DNA of 64,000 nucleotides from Bryobacteraceae bacterium (GCA_041394945.1 JAWKHH010000004.1:1240001-1304000); one strand, 5' to 3'; counted from the first letter of the stretch, positions 25,304 to 34,372 are shown. Numbers and translations: made by a program. Notes: a model not told the origin generated them from the sequence alone.

Positions 25304-26791
25304 TCATGACTGAAACGTGAATTCCGATTGAACCGGCTCGGGATTCTTCATGGTGGGGTCATGGACCGGCAGCGTGAACGCGAACCGCGAGCCTTTGCCG
25401 ATCACGCTGGTCACGCCCACATCGCCGCCATGCGCACGAACCAGGTGCTTCACGATCGCGAGGCCCAGCCCCGTGCCGCCCAATTCGCGCGACCGGGCCT
25501 TGTCCACCCGATAGAACCGTTCGTACAGCCGAGGCAGGTCTTCTTCCGGGATGCCCTGCCCCGTGTCCCGCACGTAGATCTCGTGGAACGGGTGCGACGA
25601 GGTGCCCGCCACGGCCGGCAGGGACCCCACATAAATCCCCCCGCCCTCCGGCGTGTACTTGATCGCGTTGTCCAGCAGGTTCCCCAGCGCCTGCTGGACG
25701 GCCTTCGAGTCGCAGAACACTTCCGCGGTCTCCTCCGCCGGTTCCAGGTGCAGCTTGATGCGCTTCTTGTCCGCCAGGGGCCGCATGTAGTCGATCGAGT
25801 CCATCAACAGCGAGTTCACGTAGTACGACGCGAAGTGGAACTTCTCGCTCTTCAGCTCGATGCGTGACAGCGTCAGAAGGTCCGAAGCCAGATTGGTGAG
25901 CCGCTCGGCGTTCTGCCGGATGATCGTGAGAAACCGCCGGTTCACCGCCGGGTCGTGCAACGCTCCTTCGAGCAGCGTCTCCGTGTAGCCCTGGATCGAG
26001 GCCAGCGGCGTGCGCAGCTCATGAGAAACGTTGATCACGAAATCCTTGCGAACGCGCTCCAGCTTTTCGAGTTCCTGGTGCTCGTGATGCAGCGCTTGCA
26101 CAGTGCGCTCGAGCTTCTCGCCGGTCTCGTTCAGCTTGCGCCCGAGAAGCCCCAGTTCGTCGGAGCCCTGCCGCGGCAGACGCGCCTGAAAGTCGCCCGC
26201 CGCCAGTTTGCCGGCGTAGTCGATAATTGCGCCCAGACGCCCGGAAACCAGGCGCGAGAACACCGCCGCGAGCAGGATCGCCGGCAGGAACGCAATCGCC
26301 GTCGAAGCGAGCATTCGCCGTCGAACCGTGTTCACCTGCGTCCGTACGTCCGAGAGGGGCACCGCCAGCCTGACCGCGCCGTGCGATGATGTCACGGCGA
26401 CATAAAGGAAATCCGTTCCGATCGTCGGACTGCGCCGCACACTGGAGCCGATCCGGCCATCCAACGCGGCCGCCACCTCCGGACGCGCGCGATGGTTTTC
26501 CATCCGGCTCGGGTCCGCTTCCGAATCGGCGAGCACGCGCCCGTCCGGCGCCACCACCGTCAGCCGGATTCGAGATGCCTTCGCCATGTTCCGGAGATCC
26601 CCGGCGGCCGGTAGCGGCGCACCTTCGAACGAGATCGCAAGCATCCGCCCGCGCTCCGTCAACTCCCGCGTAAGCGACTCAATATAGGTGGATTCGACGA
26701 CTCGGGAGGCAAGAATATCAACCGCGCCCAAAGCAACCACGAGCACGATCAGAGTCCCAACCAGCAGCTTGAAGAAAATCCGGGCAGTCAC
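25304..26791 (-). CDS. PhoR-like sensor histidine kinase
   Basis: 495 aa from a GTG start with GGAGG upstream. Two transmembrane helices (about aa 8-30 and 170-190) flank a periplasmic PhoR/ResE-type sensor domain. HAMP follows (about aa 185-240), then HisKA with phospho-acceptor His in NVSHELRTPLASIQGYTE, and HATPase_c with NLLDNAIKYTPEGGG, DTGQGIP and GGTGLGLAIVKHLV. All kinase boxes are intact. It is transcribed before its partner regulator. The ligand is unknown. Confidence 0.9.
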   Translation of the reverse strand: MTARIFFKLLVGTLIVLVVALGAVDILASRVVESTYIESLTRELTERGRMLAISFEGAPLPAAGDLRNMAKASRIRLTVVAPDGRVLADSEADPSRMENHRARPEVAAALDGRIGSSVRRSPTIGTDFLYVAVTSSHGAVRLAVPLSDVRTQVNTVRRRMLASTAIAFLPAILLAAVFSRLVSGRLGAIIDYAGKLAAGDFQARLPRQGSDELGLLGRKLNETGEKLERTVQALHHEHQELEKLERVRKDFVINVSHELRTPLASIQGYTETLLEGALHDPAVNRRFLTIIRQNAERLTNLASDLLTLSRIELKSEKFHFASYYVNSLLMDSIDYMRPLADKKRIKLHLEPAEETAEVFCDSKAVQQALGNLLDNAIKYTPEGGGIYVGSLPAVAGTSSHPFHEIYVRDTGQGIPEEDLPRLYERFYRVDKARSRELGGTGLGLAIVKHLVRAHGGDVGVTSVIGKGSRFAFTLPVHDPTMKNPEPVQSEFTFQS

Positions 26792-26863
26792 AGCGAACAG
26801 CCTCCATCAGTCTAGCATCGGTGTGTGAATACGGCGTTACTAACCGCCGTTCCGGCAATCGCG

Positions 26864-26869
26864 TATCAT
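26864..26869 (+). promoter_or_regulatory. Putative -10 box (TATCAT) of the RidA gene
   Basis: TATCAT ends 6 nt before ATG 26876, placing the likely transcription start on the start codon. There is no Shine-Dalgarno. Confidence 0.35.
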
Positions 26870-26875
26870 GGCACC

Positions 26876-27355
26876 ATGGCTCAAACACCGCAGAACTCCG
26901 ACAACCAGAACAAGACCAACACCCGCCGCAAGGTGCTCACCGCGGCCCTGGCCGCCGGCGCCGCCACCACCGCCGCCGCCCAAACCGGACCGGCCAAGAA
27001 GGTGCACTACCGCAACGGCCGCAAACCCAACTCCACCCCGCTGTTCAGCGGCGCGGTGTCCTACGGGAACCTGCTCTTCATCGCAGGCAAAGGCGCTCAC
27101 TTCGCCGGCGACATCAAGGCGCACACCAAGCACGTCCTCGACGAAGTGGAGAAGGAACTGGTGAACGCCGGCTCATCCATGGAAAAGGTCCTCAAGTGCA
27201 ACGTCTACCTGCGCACCCTCGAGGATTATGCGTCGATGAACGAGGTCTTCAAGGGCCGGTTCGGATCCGAACCCCCAGTACGTACCACCGTCGCCTGCGC
27301 TGATGGAATTCCCGGCGATTCGCTCGTCGAAATCGACGTAATCGCATACATCTGA
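26876..27355 (+). CDS. RidA/YjgF family protein with Tat-like leader
   Basis: 159 aa from ATG 26876; an earlier ATG at 26825 gives an extra 17 residues with no signal-like features. The leader TRRKVLTAALAAGAATTAAAQT resembles a Tat signal. The mature RidA domain (about aa 50-158) has FSGAVSYGNLLFIAGK, the arginine of PVRTTVACADGIPG that binds substrate carboxylates, and VEIDVIAYI. Cytosolic RidA hydrolyses reactive enamines/imines from PLP enzymes; an exported version would need another role, possibly paired with the Tat-type PLP enzyme at 38655. Confidence 0.82.
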   Translation: MAQTPQNSDNQNKTNTRRKVLTAALAAGAATTAAAQTGPAKKVHYRNGRKPNSTPLFSGAVSYGNLLFIAGKGAHFAGDIKAHTKHVLDEVEKELVNAGSSMEKVLKCNVYLRTLEDYASMNEVFKGRFGSEPPVRTTVACADGIPGDSLVEIDVIAYI

Positions 27356-27462
27356 AACGAAGGGAGTTTTTCCTTCCATTCCGGGGAGATTGCCAGTAGA
27401 ATCAAAGAAAAACGAGGGTAGTACCGAATCGGTTCCAGTTGACCAGAAACCGGGAGACGCCC

Positions 27463-27906
27463 ATGGAAAACGTATCCGTTCTGCTGATCTCTCCGTTCGA
27501 CAGCGATCAGCGTCTGCTCGCCTCGATCTTCACCCGCTCCAAGTGGCGGCTGGCAGCTGCCACTAATCTCGATACCGCCAGGGAGATCCTGTCGAGTCAA
27601 CCACCGTCGATCGTTGTCACCGAAGACCGCTTTCCCGGCGGCAACTGGGAGGCCGTGCTCGACGTAGTCACCTGTGCCGGCCCCGTTCGGCCGCGCGTCA
27701 TCGTTGTTTCGCGCCTCGCCGACGATAACCTTTGGCAGCGAGTCCTCGACGCCGGCGGCTACGACGTCCTCGAGAAGCCATTCGAGCAGGAATCGCTCTT
27801 TCTCTCGATCAGCCAGGCTTGGCGCCAGTGGCAATGTGAATCCACGCGGATTCGCACCGCCCGCCTACCAGTCGACGAAGCTGCGGTAACACTGGCGGCA
27901 TCGTAG
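27463..27906 (+). CDS. Degenerate response-regulator receiver protein
   Basis: 147 aa. ATG 27463 is preceded by GGGAGA. The sequence has the receiver pattern (VSVLLISPFDSDQRLLASIF, RVIVVSRLADD, VLEKPF) and keeps the switch Lys. The N-terminal acidic pair is replaced (ISPFD). In the phospho-acceptor loop TEDRFPGG the residue at the usual Asp position, four before Pro, is Glu. It is therefore probably a phosphorylation-independent pseudo-receiver. No output domain is attached. Its last 42 nt overlap the convergent zinc-ribbon gene. Confidence 0.75.
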   Translation: MENVSVLLISPFDSDQRLLASIFTRSKWRLAAATNLDTAREILSSQPPSIVVTEDRFPGGNWEAVLDVVTCAGPVRPRVIVVSRLADDNLWQRVLDAGGYDVLEKPFEQESLFLSISQAWRQWQCESTRIRTARLPVDEAAVTLAAS

Positions 27907-28056
27907 GATCTGGCCGCCCGTCATCGACACCACGGACCGCCACCAGCGTGACTTGGTCGCCGGAGCGACCTCCGACGATAAACACCGCGGGCAGTAGTGC
28001 CCGCTGGCAACCGAGCCGCTGGTCTGGCGCGGTGCTGAACTTCGGGGTAGCGTCAT
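27865..28056 (-). CDS. Small zinc-ribbon protein
   Basis: 63 aa from ATG 28056, chosen for AAGGAGAG just upstream; a longer reading frame to 28110 has no such site. Two CxxC pairs (YCPRC and LRCRQC, 30 residues apart) form a zinc ribbon. The intervening stretch is basic and aromatic (KSRWWRSVV). No family is recognised. It overlaps the 3' end of the receiver gene by 42 nt in antisense. Nucleic-acid or protein binding is plausible for a ribbon of this size. Confidence 0.65.
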   Translation of the reverse strand: MTLPRSSAPRQTSGSVASGHYCPRCLSSEVAPATKSRWWRSVVSMTGGQILRCRQCYRSFVDW

Positions 28057-28185
28057 AGCTCTCTCCTTCGAAAACGGGAAAGGGCGCGGAGCTGCAGATC
28101 CACGCCCCATTCCCGGACATCTCCTCAGTCTCGTTTCCAGGGAAGTGTAAGCCCGCCCACAAAACTCTCGCCCGCTTTTGGGCTC

Positions 28186-29019
28186 TCAGCGAAGTTCCTG
28201 TTTCAGCCATTCAATCATCTTCGTTTTGTATTTCTGCCAGGCCGGATTCTTCTCCCAAGGGCCTACCCCATGTGGCGCATCTTCCACGGGATACACTTCG
28301 CACCGAGCCCCAACGCTTCGCATCTTCTCGCACATCATCGGCGATTGCTCGAAAGGCACCGCTGCGTCCTTGGTCCCGTGGATGAACAGGAAAGGCGGCA
28401 TCCCCTTGTGCACGTACTGAATTGGCGACGCTTCGGCAAGCTTGGCGTCCGCCGCCGCATCGAGTGTTTCGAGATGCAGAAGCTGCTTCAGGTTGCGTGA
28501 AATGCCGCCGCGATCATGCTCGCGCTTCAACATATCGTGGACCCCGTAGAAATCAACCACCGCGCGCACCGAAGTCTTCCCCCGGCCGCGTGCCCCAACG
28601 TAGGCCACAATATGCCCTCCGGCCGATTCGCCCATCAGCGCAATCCGCCGCCGGTCCACCTTGTACTCCCGGGCGTGATCCTTCACCCATTCCAAGGCTT
28701 TGAACACATCGTCGGTGCACGCCGGAAACGGATGCTGCGGCGCGAGCCGGTAGTTCACCGTGAACCACGTGAACCCACTCTTGCGCAGCGGCTCGAACAG
28801 CGGCTGGACGAACGTCTGCTTGTCGCCCGCTTCCCACCCGCCGCCGTGGACGACGATCACCGTCGGAAACGGCCCCTTTCCCTCCGGGATCCACGCGTCG
28901 AGAGTCAGGCTGACGTCGCCGGCGCGCGCGAATTCAATGTCGGTTTTCCACTCCGCATCGGCCTGCAACGCCAAGGCCGACACCGCGAGCAGCACGGGCA
29001 AGGCGCTTGCCCGGCGCAT
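28186..29019 (-). CDS. Secreted alpha/beta hydrolase (BD-FAE/esterase-like)
   Basis: 277 aa with a signal peptide (about aa 1-22). It shows the oxyanion-hole motif VVHGGGW, the nucleophile elbow GESAGG (about aa 150-155) and a C-terminal catalytic His in EDAPHGVG, so the triad appears complete. It resembles esterase/lipase (COG0657) and bifunctional feruloyl/acetyl-xylan esterase-like enzymes that deacylate plant polysaccharides; the substrate is not determined. Its ATG shares a base with the stop codon of the upstream M28 peptidase gene, so the two are coupled. Confidence 0.85.
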   Translation of the reverse strand: MRRASALPVLLAVSALALQADAEWKTDIEFARAGDVSLTLDAWIPEGKGPFPTVIVVHGGGWEAGDKQTFVQPLFEPLRKSGFTWFTVNYRLAPQHPFPACTDDVFKALEWVKDHAREYKVDRRRIALMGESAGGHIVAYVGARGRGKTSVRAVVDFYGVHDMLKREHDRGGISRNLKQLLHLETLDAAADAKLAEASPIQYVHKGMPPFLFIHGTKDAAVPFEQSPMMCEKMRSVGARCEVYPVEDAPHGVGPWEKNPAWQKYKTKMIEWLKQELR

Positions 29020-30677
29020 CAGTTCGTCCCTCCGGTCGGCGCGTCCTCCTTCCGCGGCGGACTCGGCTTCGGGAGGGGTTTGCGCGGCAGCATCTGCTCG
29101 CGCATCGCGGCGTGATAGGCGAACCCGGCGATGATCGCGGCCGCCTGCTTCAAGTCCGCTTCCTGCACGTGATCATAAGTGTCCATGTTCGAATGATGCG
29201 TGCGCGTCTCGTACTCCACCGGGTCCTGCACGAACTGGAAGCCCGGCAGCCCGACGGCGTCGAAGGAGAGATGATCGGTGCCGCGTGTGTTGCGAATTGT
29301 CACCGTGGTCGCCCCGAGGTCGTGATACGGCCTGAGCCAGGCCTCGAAGATCGGGCGGCACATGTCGTTGCCCTGCAGGTAAACGCCCCGGATCCGGCCC
29401 GTGCCGTTGTCGTAGTTGAAATACGCCGCGAGCTTGGCATGCGCCGATGTCGTCCGCATCACTTCGGGATCCGCGAAATGCTCCTTCACGTACGCTTTCG
29501 AACCGAGCAGCCCCACCTCTTCCCCGCCCCAAAGCGCGATGCGCACCGTGCGGTCCAGCGGCCGGCCCAGCGACTTCAGCACCCGCACCACCTCCATCAT
29601 CACGGCGCTTCCGGCCGCGTTGTCGGTGGCGCCCGTACCACCATGCCACGAATCGAAATGCGCGCCGACCATCACCACTTCGTCCTTCTTGGACCCGCCC
29701 GGAATCTCGCCCACCACGTTGAATGAATCCGGCGTTTCGGTATGAAACTCCGCCTTCACCGCGATCCGCAGCTTCACGCCGATCTTCTTTTCGAGCAGCC
29801 GCACGATCCGGTTGTAGTGCTCAGGCGTAATCGCGATCGAAGGCGGCGGATCTGGGTACTTGCTGTTGTAGGACCCGGCCGATGAGGCGAACACCGTGCC
29901 GCCGTCTCCGCGATACCCGGTTGAGACCGCCACCAGCGCGCCCTCTTGCTTCAGGAACTCGTTCATCTTCCCGCGAAACCGGTCGCGGCGGCGGGACTCG
30001 GCCCTCGGATCGTCATCCTTGGGAGTCTGCGGACCGATCGGCTTCGGCTCCCCCGCCGGACCTCGCGCCGCCGCCGGCGCCGACGGTGACGTGGTTTCGG
30101 CGTTCGCGCCAGGAATCTCGAACATCGATCGCCGCCGCAGGTCGGCTTCGGTCAACCGGACGCCGGGCTCATACCGGACCACCGGGGTCTCGCGGGGCAG
30201 ATCGATGAGCACGATCTTGCCCTTGAGCTTTCCCTTGTAGCGGGCCAGATCCTCCTCGGCGCGCATCGGCGCAAGGATCGGTTCGCCTTCCAAGGTCCCG
30301 TTCGTACCCGGGGCCCACGCCAGCGGAAAGCCGATCAGCGTCTGGTAGCCGGGCTCGATCATTTCCGCCTCGAAGCCCGAGTAGGACCACCCCCGCCCGA
30401 ACGGTCCCCATTTCTCGAGCTTCGTGTTCGCGAGGCCGTACTCGGCCAGCCGCTTCACCGCCCAGTCCCCAGCTTTGCGAAAGCCCGGCGAGTTCGTCAG
30501 CCGCGGTCCGTATACGTCGGTGAGATAGAACAGGTGTTCCATCACGTGAGACCGTTCGAACGCCTCCGTACGCAGCCGATGCACCGCGTTCAGGTCCACC
30601 GGCTCCTCACCCGAACGCGCCACGAGAGCGGCGCAGAGCAACGCTACGCTGAGGATCCCCAACCGTTTTGCTTTCAT
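29019..30677 (-). CDS. Secreted M28-family zinc aminopeptidase
   Basis: 552 aa from ATG 30677, which begins with a signal peptide (MKAKRLGILSVALLCAALVA). A PA-like insert domain with a Pro/Ala-rich linker (about aa 190-260) precedes the catalytic domain. The co-catalytic zinc ligands are visible: His and Asp (VMVGAHFDSWHGG, GATDNAAG), Glu-Glu (WGGEEVGLLG) and a C-terminal His (RTHHSNMDTYDHV). Relatives release N-terminal amino acids or act as carboxypeptidase-Q-like peptidases outside the cytosol. It is coupled to the esterase downstream (1-nt overlap). Confidence 0.9.
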   Translation of the reverse strand: MKAKRLGILSVALLCAALVARSGEEPVDLNAVHRLRTEAFERSHVMEHLFYLTDVYGPRLTNSPGFRKAGDWAVKRLAEYGLANTKLEKWGPFGRGWSYSGFEAEMIEPGYQTLIGFPLAWAPGTNGTLEGEPILAPMRAEEDLARYKGKLKGKIVLIDLPRETPVVRYEPGVRLTEADLRRRSMFEIPGANAETTSPSAPAAARGPAGEPKPIGPQTPKDDDPRAESRRRDRFRGKMNEFLKQEGALVAVSTGYRGDGGTVFASSAGSYNSKYPDPPPSIAITPEHYNRIVRLLEKKIGVKLRIAVKAEFHTETPDSFNVVGEIPGGSKKDEVVMVGAHFDSWHGGTGATDNAAGSAVMMEVVRVLKSLGRPLDRTVRIALWGGEEVGLLGSKAYVKEHFADPEVMRTTSAHAKLAAYFNYDNGTGRIRGVYLQGNDMCRPIFEAWLRPYHDLGATTVTIRNTRGTDHLSFDAVGLPGFQFVQDPVEYETRTHHSNMDTYDHVQEADLKQAAAIIAGFAYHAAMREQMLPRKPLPKPSPPRKEDAPTGGTN

Positions 30678-30717
30678 GAAAGTTGAGGATAACAGAGGCT
30701 TGCCTCCCCCCGGAGAG

Positions 30718-30723
30718 TACAAT
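30718..30723 (+). promoter_or_regulatory. Putative -10 box (TACAAT) of the DtxR gene
   Basis: TACAAT lies 13 nt before GTG 30737, in the 59-nt divergent gap with the peptidase gene. The leader would be about 7 nt. Confidence 0.35.
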
Positions 30724-30736
30724 TAAGAGAAGCGGC

Positions 30737-31402
30737 GTGAAGATCACGATTTCCAAGGAGAACTACCTGAAGGCGATCGCCGAGGCCGACGCCGAAGGGG
30801 AAACGGTTATCGCCGCGACGCTCGCTCGTTGGCTGAACGTCTCGCCGCCCGCGGTCACCATGGCCATCCGCCGCCTGCGCCGCGACGACTGCATCGCCGT
30901 TGACCCCAGCGGCCACATCAAGCTCACCGCCGAAGGGCGTCGCATCGCAGACCGCATTCTCCACCGCCACCACCTCATCGAGCGAATGCTCGTCGAAGTC
31001 TTCGGCATGGAGTGGTACAAGGTGCATGACGAAGCCGAGCGCCTGGAACACGCCGTCAGCGAAGACTTCGAGCGCCTCCTCATCCGCAAGCTCGGTGAAT
31101 CGCAGCCGTGCGTCCACGGCAACCTCGCCGAGATCTCAACGCCCGAACAGCGCCGCCGCCGCGGCTGGCAGCGGATGGATCAAGTCGCGCCCCCGAGCAC
31201 CGTCACCGTCGTCAGCGTCTACGAGCGCGACCGCCAATTGCTCGAGTACCTCGACGAGCTTTCCGTGCAGCCCGGCGCCCGTGTCGATATCGTCGGCAGA
31301 AACTACGACGAAACACTTTCGCTCAAGGTGGGCGGCAACGCGGTGCAACTGGGCGCCTCCGTGGCCGGCAAGATTTGGGTAAAAGCCGACGCCGTCGTTT
31401 AA
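30737..31402 (+). CDS. DtxR/MntR-type metal-dependent repressor
   Basis: 221 aa from GTG 30737. This start places the DtxR winged helix at the N-terminus (ISKENYLKAI...VSPPAVTMAIRRLRRDD). The metal-binding/dimerisation domain (about aa 65-140) contains HHLIERMLVEVFG and HDEAERLEHAVSE, with the His/Glu ligands typical of the family. A C-terminal FeoA-like SH3 domain (about aa 150-220) is present, as in IdeR. It should repress iron or manganese uptake genes when metal is bound. No transporter is adjacent, so targets lie elsewhere. Confidence 0.9.
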   Translation: MKITISKENYLKAIAEADAEGETVIAATLARWLNVSPPAVTMAIRRLRRDDCIAVDPSGHIKLTAEGRRIADRILHRHHLIERMLVEVFGMEWYKVHDEAERLEHAVSEDFERLLIRKLGESQPCVHGNLAEISTPEQRRRRGWQRMDQVAPPSTVTVVSVYERDRQLLEYLDELSVQPGARVDIVGRNYDETLSLKVGGNAVQLGASVAGKIWVKADAVV

Positions 31403-31515
31403 CTTACAGCTTTCTTACTTTCCCTTACTTCTCTCTGATTACTCTTGCACCGGAAAGCCGTAGTCTGGATCAGGCATCCAAAGATGCCAATTCCAATACA
31501 AAATCGGAGAAACAA

Positions 31516-31749
31516 ATGCTGAAAAAACTGTCGATCGGAGCCGGAGTTCTGAGCCTCGCCGTCACCGGACTCTTCCTGACAAATCCGCCCGAAGCCGCCG
31601 CGCGCAGCCGCTGCTACGCGGTGAAGATCCCCGCCCACTACGTCGCCACCAACACACCCTGCGGCCAAGGCGCCTGTGCCGGCGTTCAGTGGATGCCCTC
31701 CAACGGAATCGGCTCGCCGATCTGCGTGCCGCTCGACTTCCAGCCCTAG
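31516..31749 (+). CDS. Small secreted cysteine-containing protein
   Basis: 77 aa from ATG 31516 with GGAGA about 6 nt upstream. The signal peptide (MLKKLSIGAGVLSLAVTGLFLTNPPEAAA) leaves a mature peptide of about 48 residues with four Cys (RCYAV, TPCGQGACAG, PICVP), probably forming two disulfides. No family is recognised. It is preceded by a 113-nt non-coding stretch and followed after 5 nt by the convergent recR. AT content just upstream is higher than in neighbouring regions. Confidence 0.65.
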   Translation: MLKKLSIGAGVLSLAVTGLFLTNPPEAAARSRCYAVKIPAHYVATNTPCGQGACAGVQWMPSNGIGSPICVPLDFQP

Positions 31750-31754
31750 GGCGG

Positions 31755-32354
31755 CTACATCTCCCGCCGGTTTTCGAGCGACTTCGACATCGTCACTTCA
31801 TCGGCGTACTCGAGGTCGCTCCCCACCGGAATCCCCATCGCGATCCGCGACACTCGCACGCCCAGCGGCTTGATCAGCCGCGACAGGTACACCGCCGTCG
31901 CCTCGCCTTCGACGTTCGGGTTCGTCGCCAGGATGATTTCCTCCACGCCCCCGCCCGCGATCCGCTCGAGCAGCCCCTTGATCCGCAGCCGCTCCGGACC
32001 GATCCCGCGCAGCGGAGAAATCGCTCCGTGCAGCACATGGTAGAGCCCCGGGTAAGTCCGCGTCGTCTCGATCGGCAGGATGTTCACCGCCTCCTCCACC
32101 ACGCAGATCACGTTCGTTTCGCGGTTCGGATCCTTACAGTAGGGGCAGAACTCCCCCTCGCTGATGTTGTTGCAGATCGTGCAAAGACCAAGCGTATCTT
32201 TCACGTCGAGGATCGCTTGCGCAAACCGCTGGGCGTCGTCCCGCTGCGCGCGCAACACGTGAAACGCCAGACGCTGCGCCGACTTCTGCCCGATTCCAGG
32301 CAGACGCTTGAATTCGGTGATCAGCCGCGCAAGCGGCTCGGCGAAGTCGGCCAT
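31755..32354 (-). CDS. recR: Recombination mediator RecR
   Basis: 199 aa, normal length. RecR works with RecO (and RecF) to load RecA on gapped DNA. The N-terminal helix-hairpin-helix (LPGIGQKSAQRLAFH) is followed by the C4 zinc finger CTICNNISEGEFCPYC and the Toprim domain (ICVVEEAVNILPIE). It is last in the conserved order SRP RNA-dnaX-ybaB-recR, 6 nt after ybaB. Confidence 0.97.
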   Translation of the reverse strand: MADFAEPLARLITEFKRLPGIGQKSAQRLAFHVLRAQRDDAQRFAQAILDVKDTLGLCTICNNISEGEFCPYCKDPNRETNVICVVEEAVNILPIETTRTYPGLYHVLHGAISPLRGIGPERLRIKGLLERIAGGGVEEIILATNPNVEGEATAVYLSRLIKPLGVRVSRIAMGIPVGSDLEYADEVTMSKSLENRREM

Positions 32355-32360
32355 CGCGGT

Positions 32361-32669
32361 CTAGAACAAGCCCTTGGGCAGCCCCATCCCGCCGAGCATC
32401 CCCTGCATCTTCTTGCCGGACTCGGCTTCCACCTTGTTCACCGCCTCGTTCATCGCCGCCATCACGAGATCCTGCAGCATCTCGACGTCGCCGGCCACTT
32501 CCGGATCGATCTTCACCGCGTGCACGTGCTTGTCGCCGTCCATCGTCACCGTCACCATCCCGCCGCCGGCGGTCGCCTCCACGCGGATCTCCGCGATCTC
32601 CTGCTTCAGACGCTCCTGCATCTGCTGCGCCTGCTTCATCATCGATTGCATGTTGCCGGGAAGTTTCAT
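32361..32669 (-). CDS. ybaB: YbaB/EbfC nucleoid-associated protein
   Basis: 102 aa. Dimeric DNA-binding protein of the YbaB/EbfC family. A helical N-terminus (MQSMMKQAQQMQERLKQEI) precedes a beta region (TAGGGMVTVTMDGDKHVHAVKIDPEV) and a C-terminal helix (LVMAAMNEAVNKVEAESGKKMQGM), as expected. It lies 7 nt after dnaX and 6 nt before recR, the classic arrangement. Confidence 0.95.
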   Translation of the reverse strand: MKLPGNMQSMMKQAQQMQERLKQEIAEIRVEATAGGGMVTVTMDGDKHVHAVKIDPEVAGDVEMLQDLVMAAMNEAVNKVEAESGKKMQGMLGGMGLPKGLF

Positions 32670-32676
32670 CGGTCAC

Positions 32677-34347
32677 CTATTCCTTCAAATTCCGAACCGT
32701 TCGCACCTGGCTTTCGGGGAACATCTGCTGGAAGCGCTGTACTTCCGGATTGGACATCGCCCGCTCGGCCGCTTGCTCGTCGATCTGTCCGCCGGCCGGC
32801 TTCGGCGCCGCTGCCGCAGGACCGGCGCTTTCCGCTTCCACGAAGTTGATCCGCAGCGGCTGGCCGGCTACCGCATGCACCGCCGCGCGCATCCCCGAAT
32901 CGCGAAACGAGAGCTTGAATTCGCGAGGCCCGGAGAAACGAATCTCGCCAGGCCCCTGCGTCACTGTCGAATGTTCCACCGCGTCCACCAGCATCGTTAG
33001 CCCGCCGTCGCGCAGGTGCGACAACAGCTTGTCTTTCAAGCTGCCGGGCTCGGCGGGAGGCGGAGCTGCCACCGGAGCTGGAGGCGGCGGAGGCGCTACC
33101 GCCGCGGTTTGCGCCGGAGCCGGACGATACCCGCCGGAAGGCGGCGGTGGATTCCGCTTGGGCGGAGCCTGCTGCGGCGCCACGCCGCTGCCTCCGCCAC
33201 CGGTCAGCCCGGCCAGCGCCTCTTCGATCTTCACGATCCGCGCCGCGTGGATCAACCGCAGCAGCCCGATCTCGAGATGCAGCTTCGGCTGCAGCGAATA
33301 CTGCAGCTCCCGGTACAGGTCCAGCGTGATCTGCAGATATCGCGCCAGGTCTTCCTCACTGAACCCGCCGGCCGTCTCGGCCAGCCGCTGTTGCTCGGCC
33401 GCCGACGCCGCAATCAGCGAACTGCCCTGCCCCGCCACGCGCGCCACCAGCAGATTCCGGAAGTACCGCGCCAGTTCGCGGCAAAAGTGCTGCAGGTTCC
33501 GTCCGTTGCGCTCGAGTTCGTGAACGAGCTCCAGCATCCTCTTCGAATCGCTGGCCGAAAGCGCCCGCGTCACCTCGCCCATCGAGTCGAGCGAGAACAG
33601 GCCCAGCAGCTCGCGGACCTCGGCCTCCTCGAGCGTATCGCCGCAGCACGCGATCGCCTGGTCCAGCGCCGAAAGCGAATCGCGAACGCTTCCCTCGCCC
33701 ACCTGCGCCACCACGCCCAGCGCCTCGGCCGATGCCTTCACACCCTCCTGCTCGCAGATTCGCTGCAGCAGGCCCACCAACTCCCCATAGTCCACGCTGC
33801 GGAAACTGAACTGCTGGCAGCGCGATGCGATCGTCGTGGGGATCTTGTGCGCCTCGGTGGTGCACAACACGAACACCACCCACTCCGGCGGCTCCTCGAG
33901 CGTCTTCAGCAGCGCGTTGAATGCCTCGTTGGTGATCTGGTGCGCTTCGTCGATGATGAAAACCTTGTACCGGTCCCGCGCCGGGCGGTAGCGCACATTC
34001 TCGCGCAGTTCGCGCATCTCGTTGATGCCGCGGTTAGACGCCGCGTCGATCTCGATCACGTCCACGGCGTTGCCGCCGGCGATCTCGGTGCAGGCCGCGC
34101 ACTGCATGCACGGCTCCGGCGTCGGCCCCTTCTCGCAGTTCAGGCACCGCGCCAGGATCCGCGCCACCGTGGTCTTGCCCGTTCCGCGCTGGCCCGAAAA
34201 AATGTACCCGTGCGCGATGCGCGCCTGCCCGATCGCGTTGCCGAGCGTCGTCCGCACGTGCTCCTGGCCGATCAGTTCGGAAAAGGTGCGCGGACGATAC
34301 TTACGCGCGATAACTTGATAGGGTTGCGGCTGAGATGCGGCTGCCAA
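32677..34347 (-). CDS. dnaX: DNA polymerase III subunit gamma/tau
   Basis: 556 aa from TTG 34347, which has GGAGA 5 nt upstream. The longer frame to GTG 34398 is unlikely because it runs into the SRP RNA gene. The clamp-loader AAA+ module has Walker A GQRGTGKTT, the zinc finger CLNCEKGPTPEPCMQCAAC, Walker B FIIDEAHQ and the SRC motif (TTIASRCQQFSFR). A Pro/Ala-rich linker (about aa 365-430) leads to a C-terminal tau-like domain. I see no A-rich slippery heptamer that would make a separate gamma form. Confidence 0.95.
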   Translation of the reverse strand: MAAASQPQPYQVIARKYRPRTFSELIGQEHVRTTLGNAIGQARIAHGYIFSGQRGTGKTTVARILARCLNCEKGPTPEPCMQCAACTEIAGGNAVDVIEIDAASNRGINEMRELRENVRYRPARDRYKVFIIDEAHQITNEAFNALLKTLEEPPEWVVFVLCTTEAHKIPTTIASRCQQFSFRSVDYGELVGLLQRICEQEGVKASAEALGVVAQVGEGSVRDSLSALDQAIACCGDTLEEAEVRELLGLFSLDSMGEVTRALSASDSKRMLELVHELERNGRNLQHFCRELARYFRNLLVARVAGQGSSLIAASAAEQQRLAETAGGFSEEDLARYLQITLDLYRELQYSLQPKLHLEIGLLRLIHAARIVKIEEALAGLTGGGGSGVAPQQAPPKRNPPPPSGGYRPAPAQTAAVAPPPPPAPVAAPPPAEPGSLKDKLLSHLRDGGLTMLVDAVEHSTVTQGPGEIRFSGPREFKLSFRDSGMRAAVHAVAGQPLRINFVEAESAGPAAAAPKPAGGQIDEQAAERAMSNPEVQRFQQMFPESQVRTVRNLKE

Positions 34348-34372
34348 CGGGTCTCCGGAACGTCCACCGATT

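Noticed and set aside
28057..28110. N-terminal extension of the zinc-ribbon gene to 28110
   Set aside because: ATG 28056 has AAGGAGAG directly upstream and the extension shows no conserved feature.
32677..34347. Programmed frameshift in dnaX producing a separate gamma subunit
   Set aside because: No A-rich slippery heptamer with a following hairpin was seen in the linker region.
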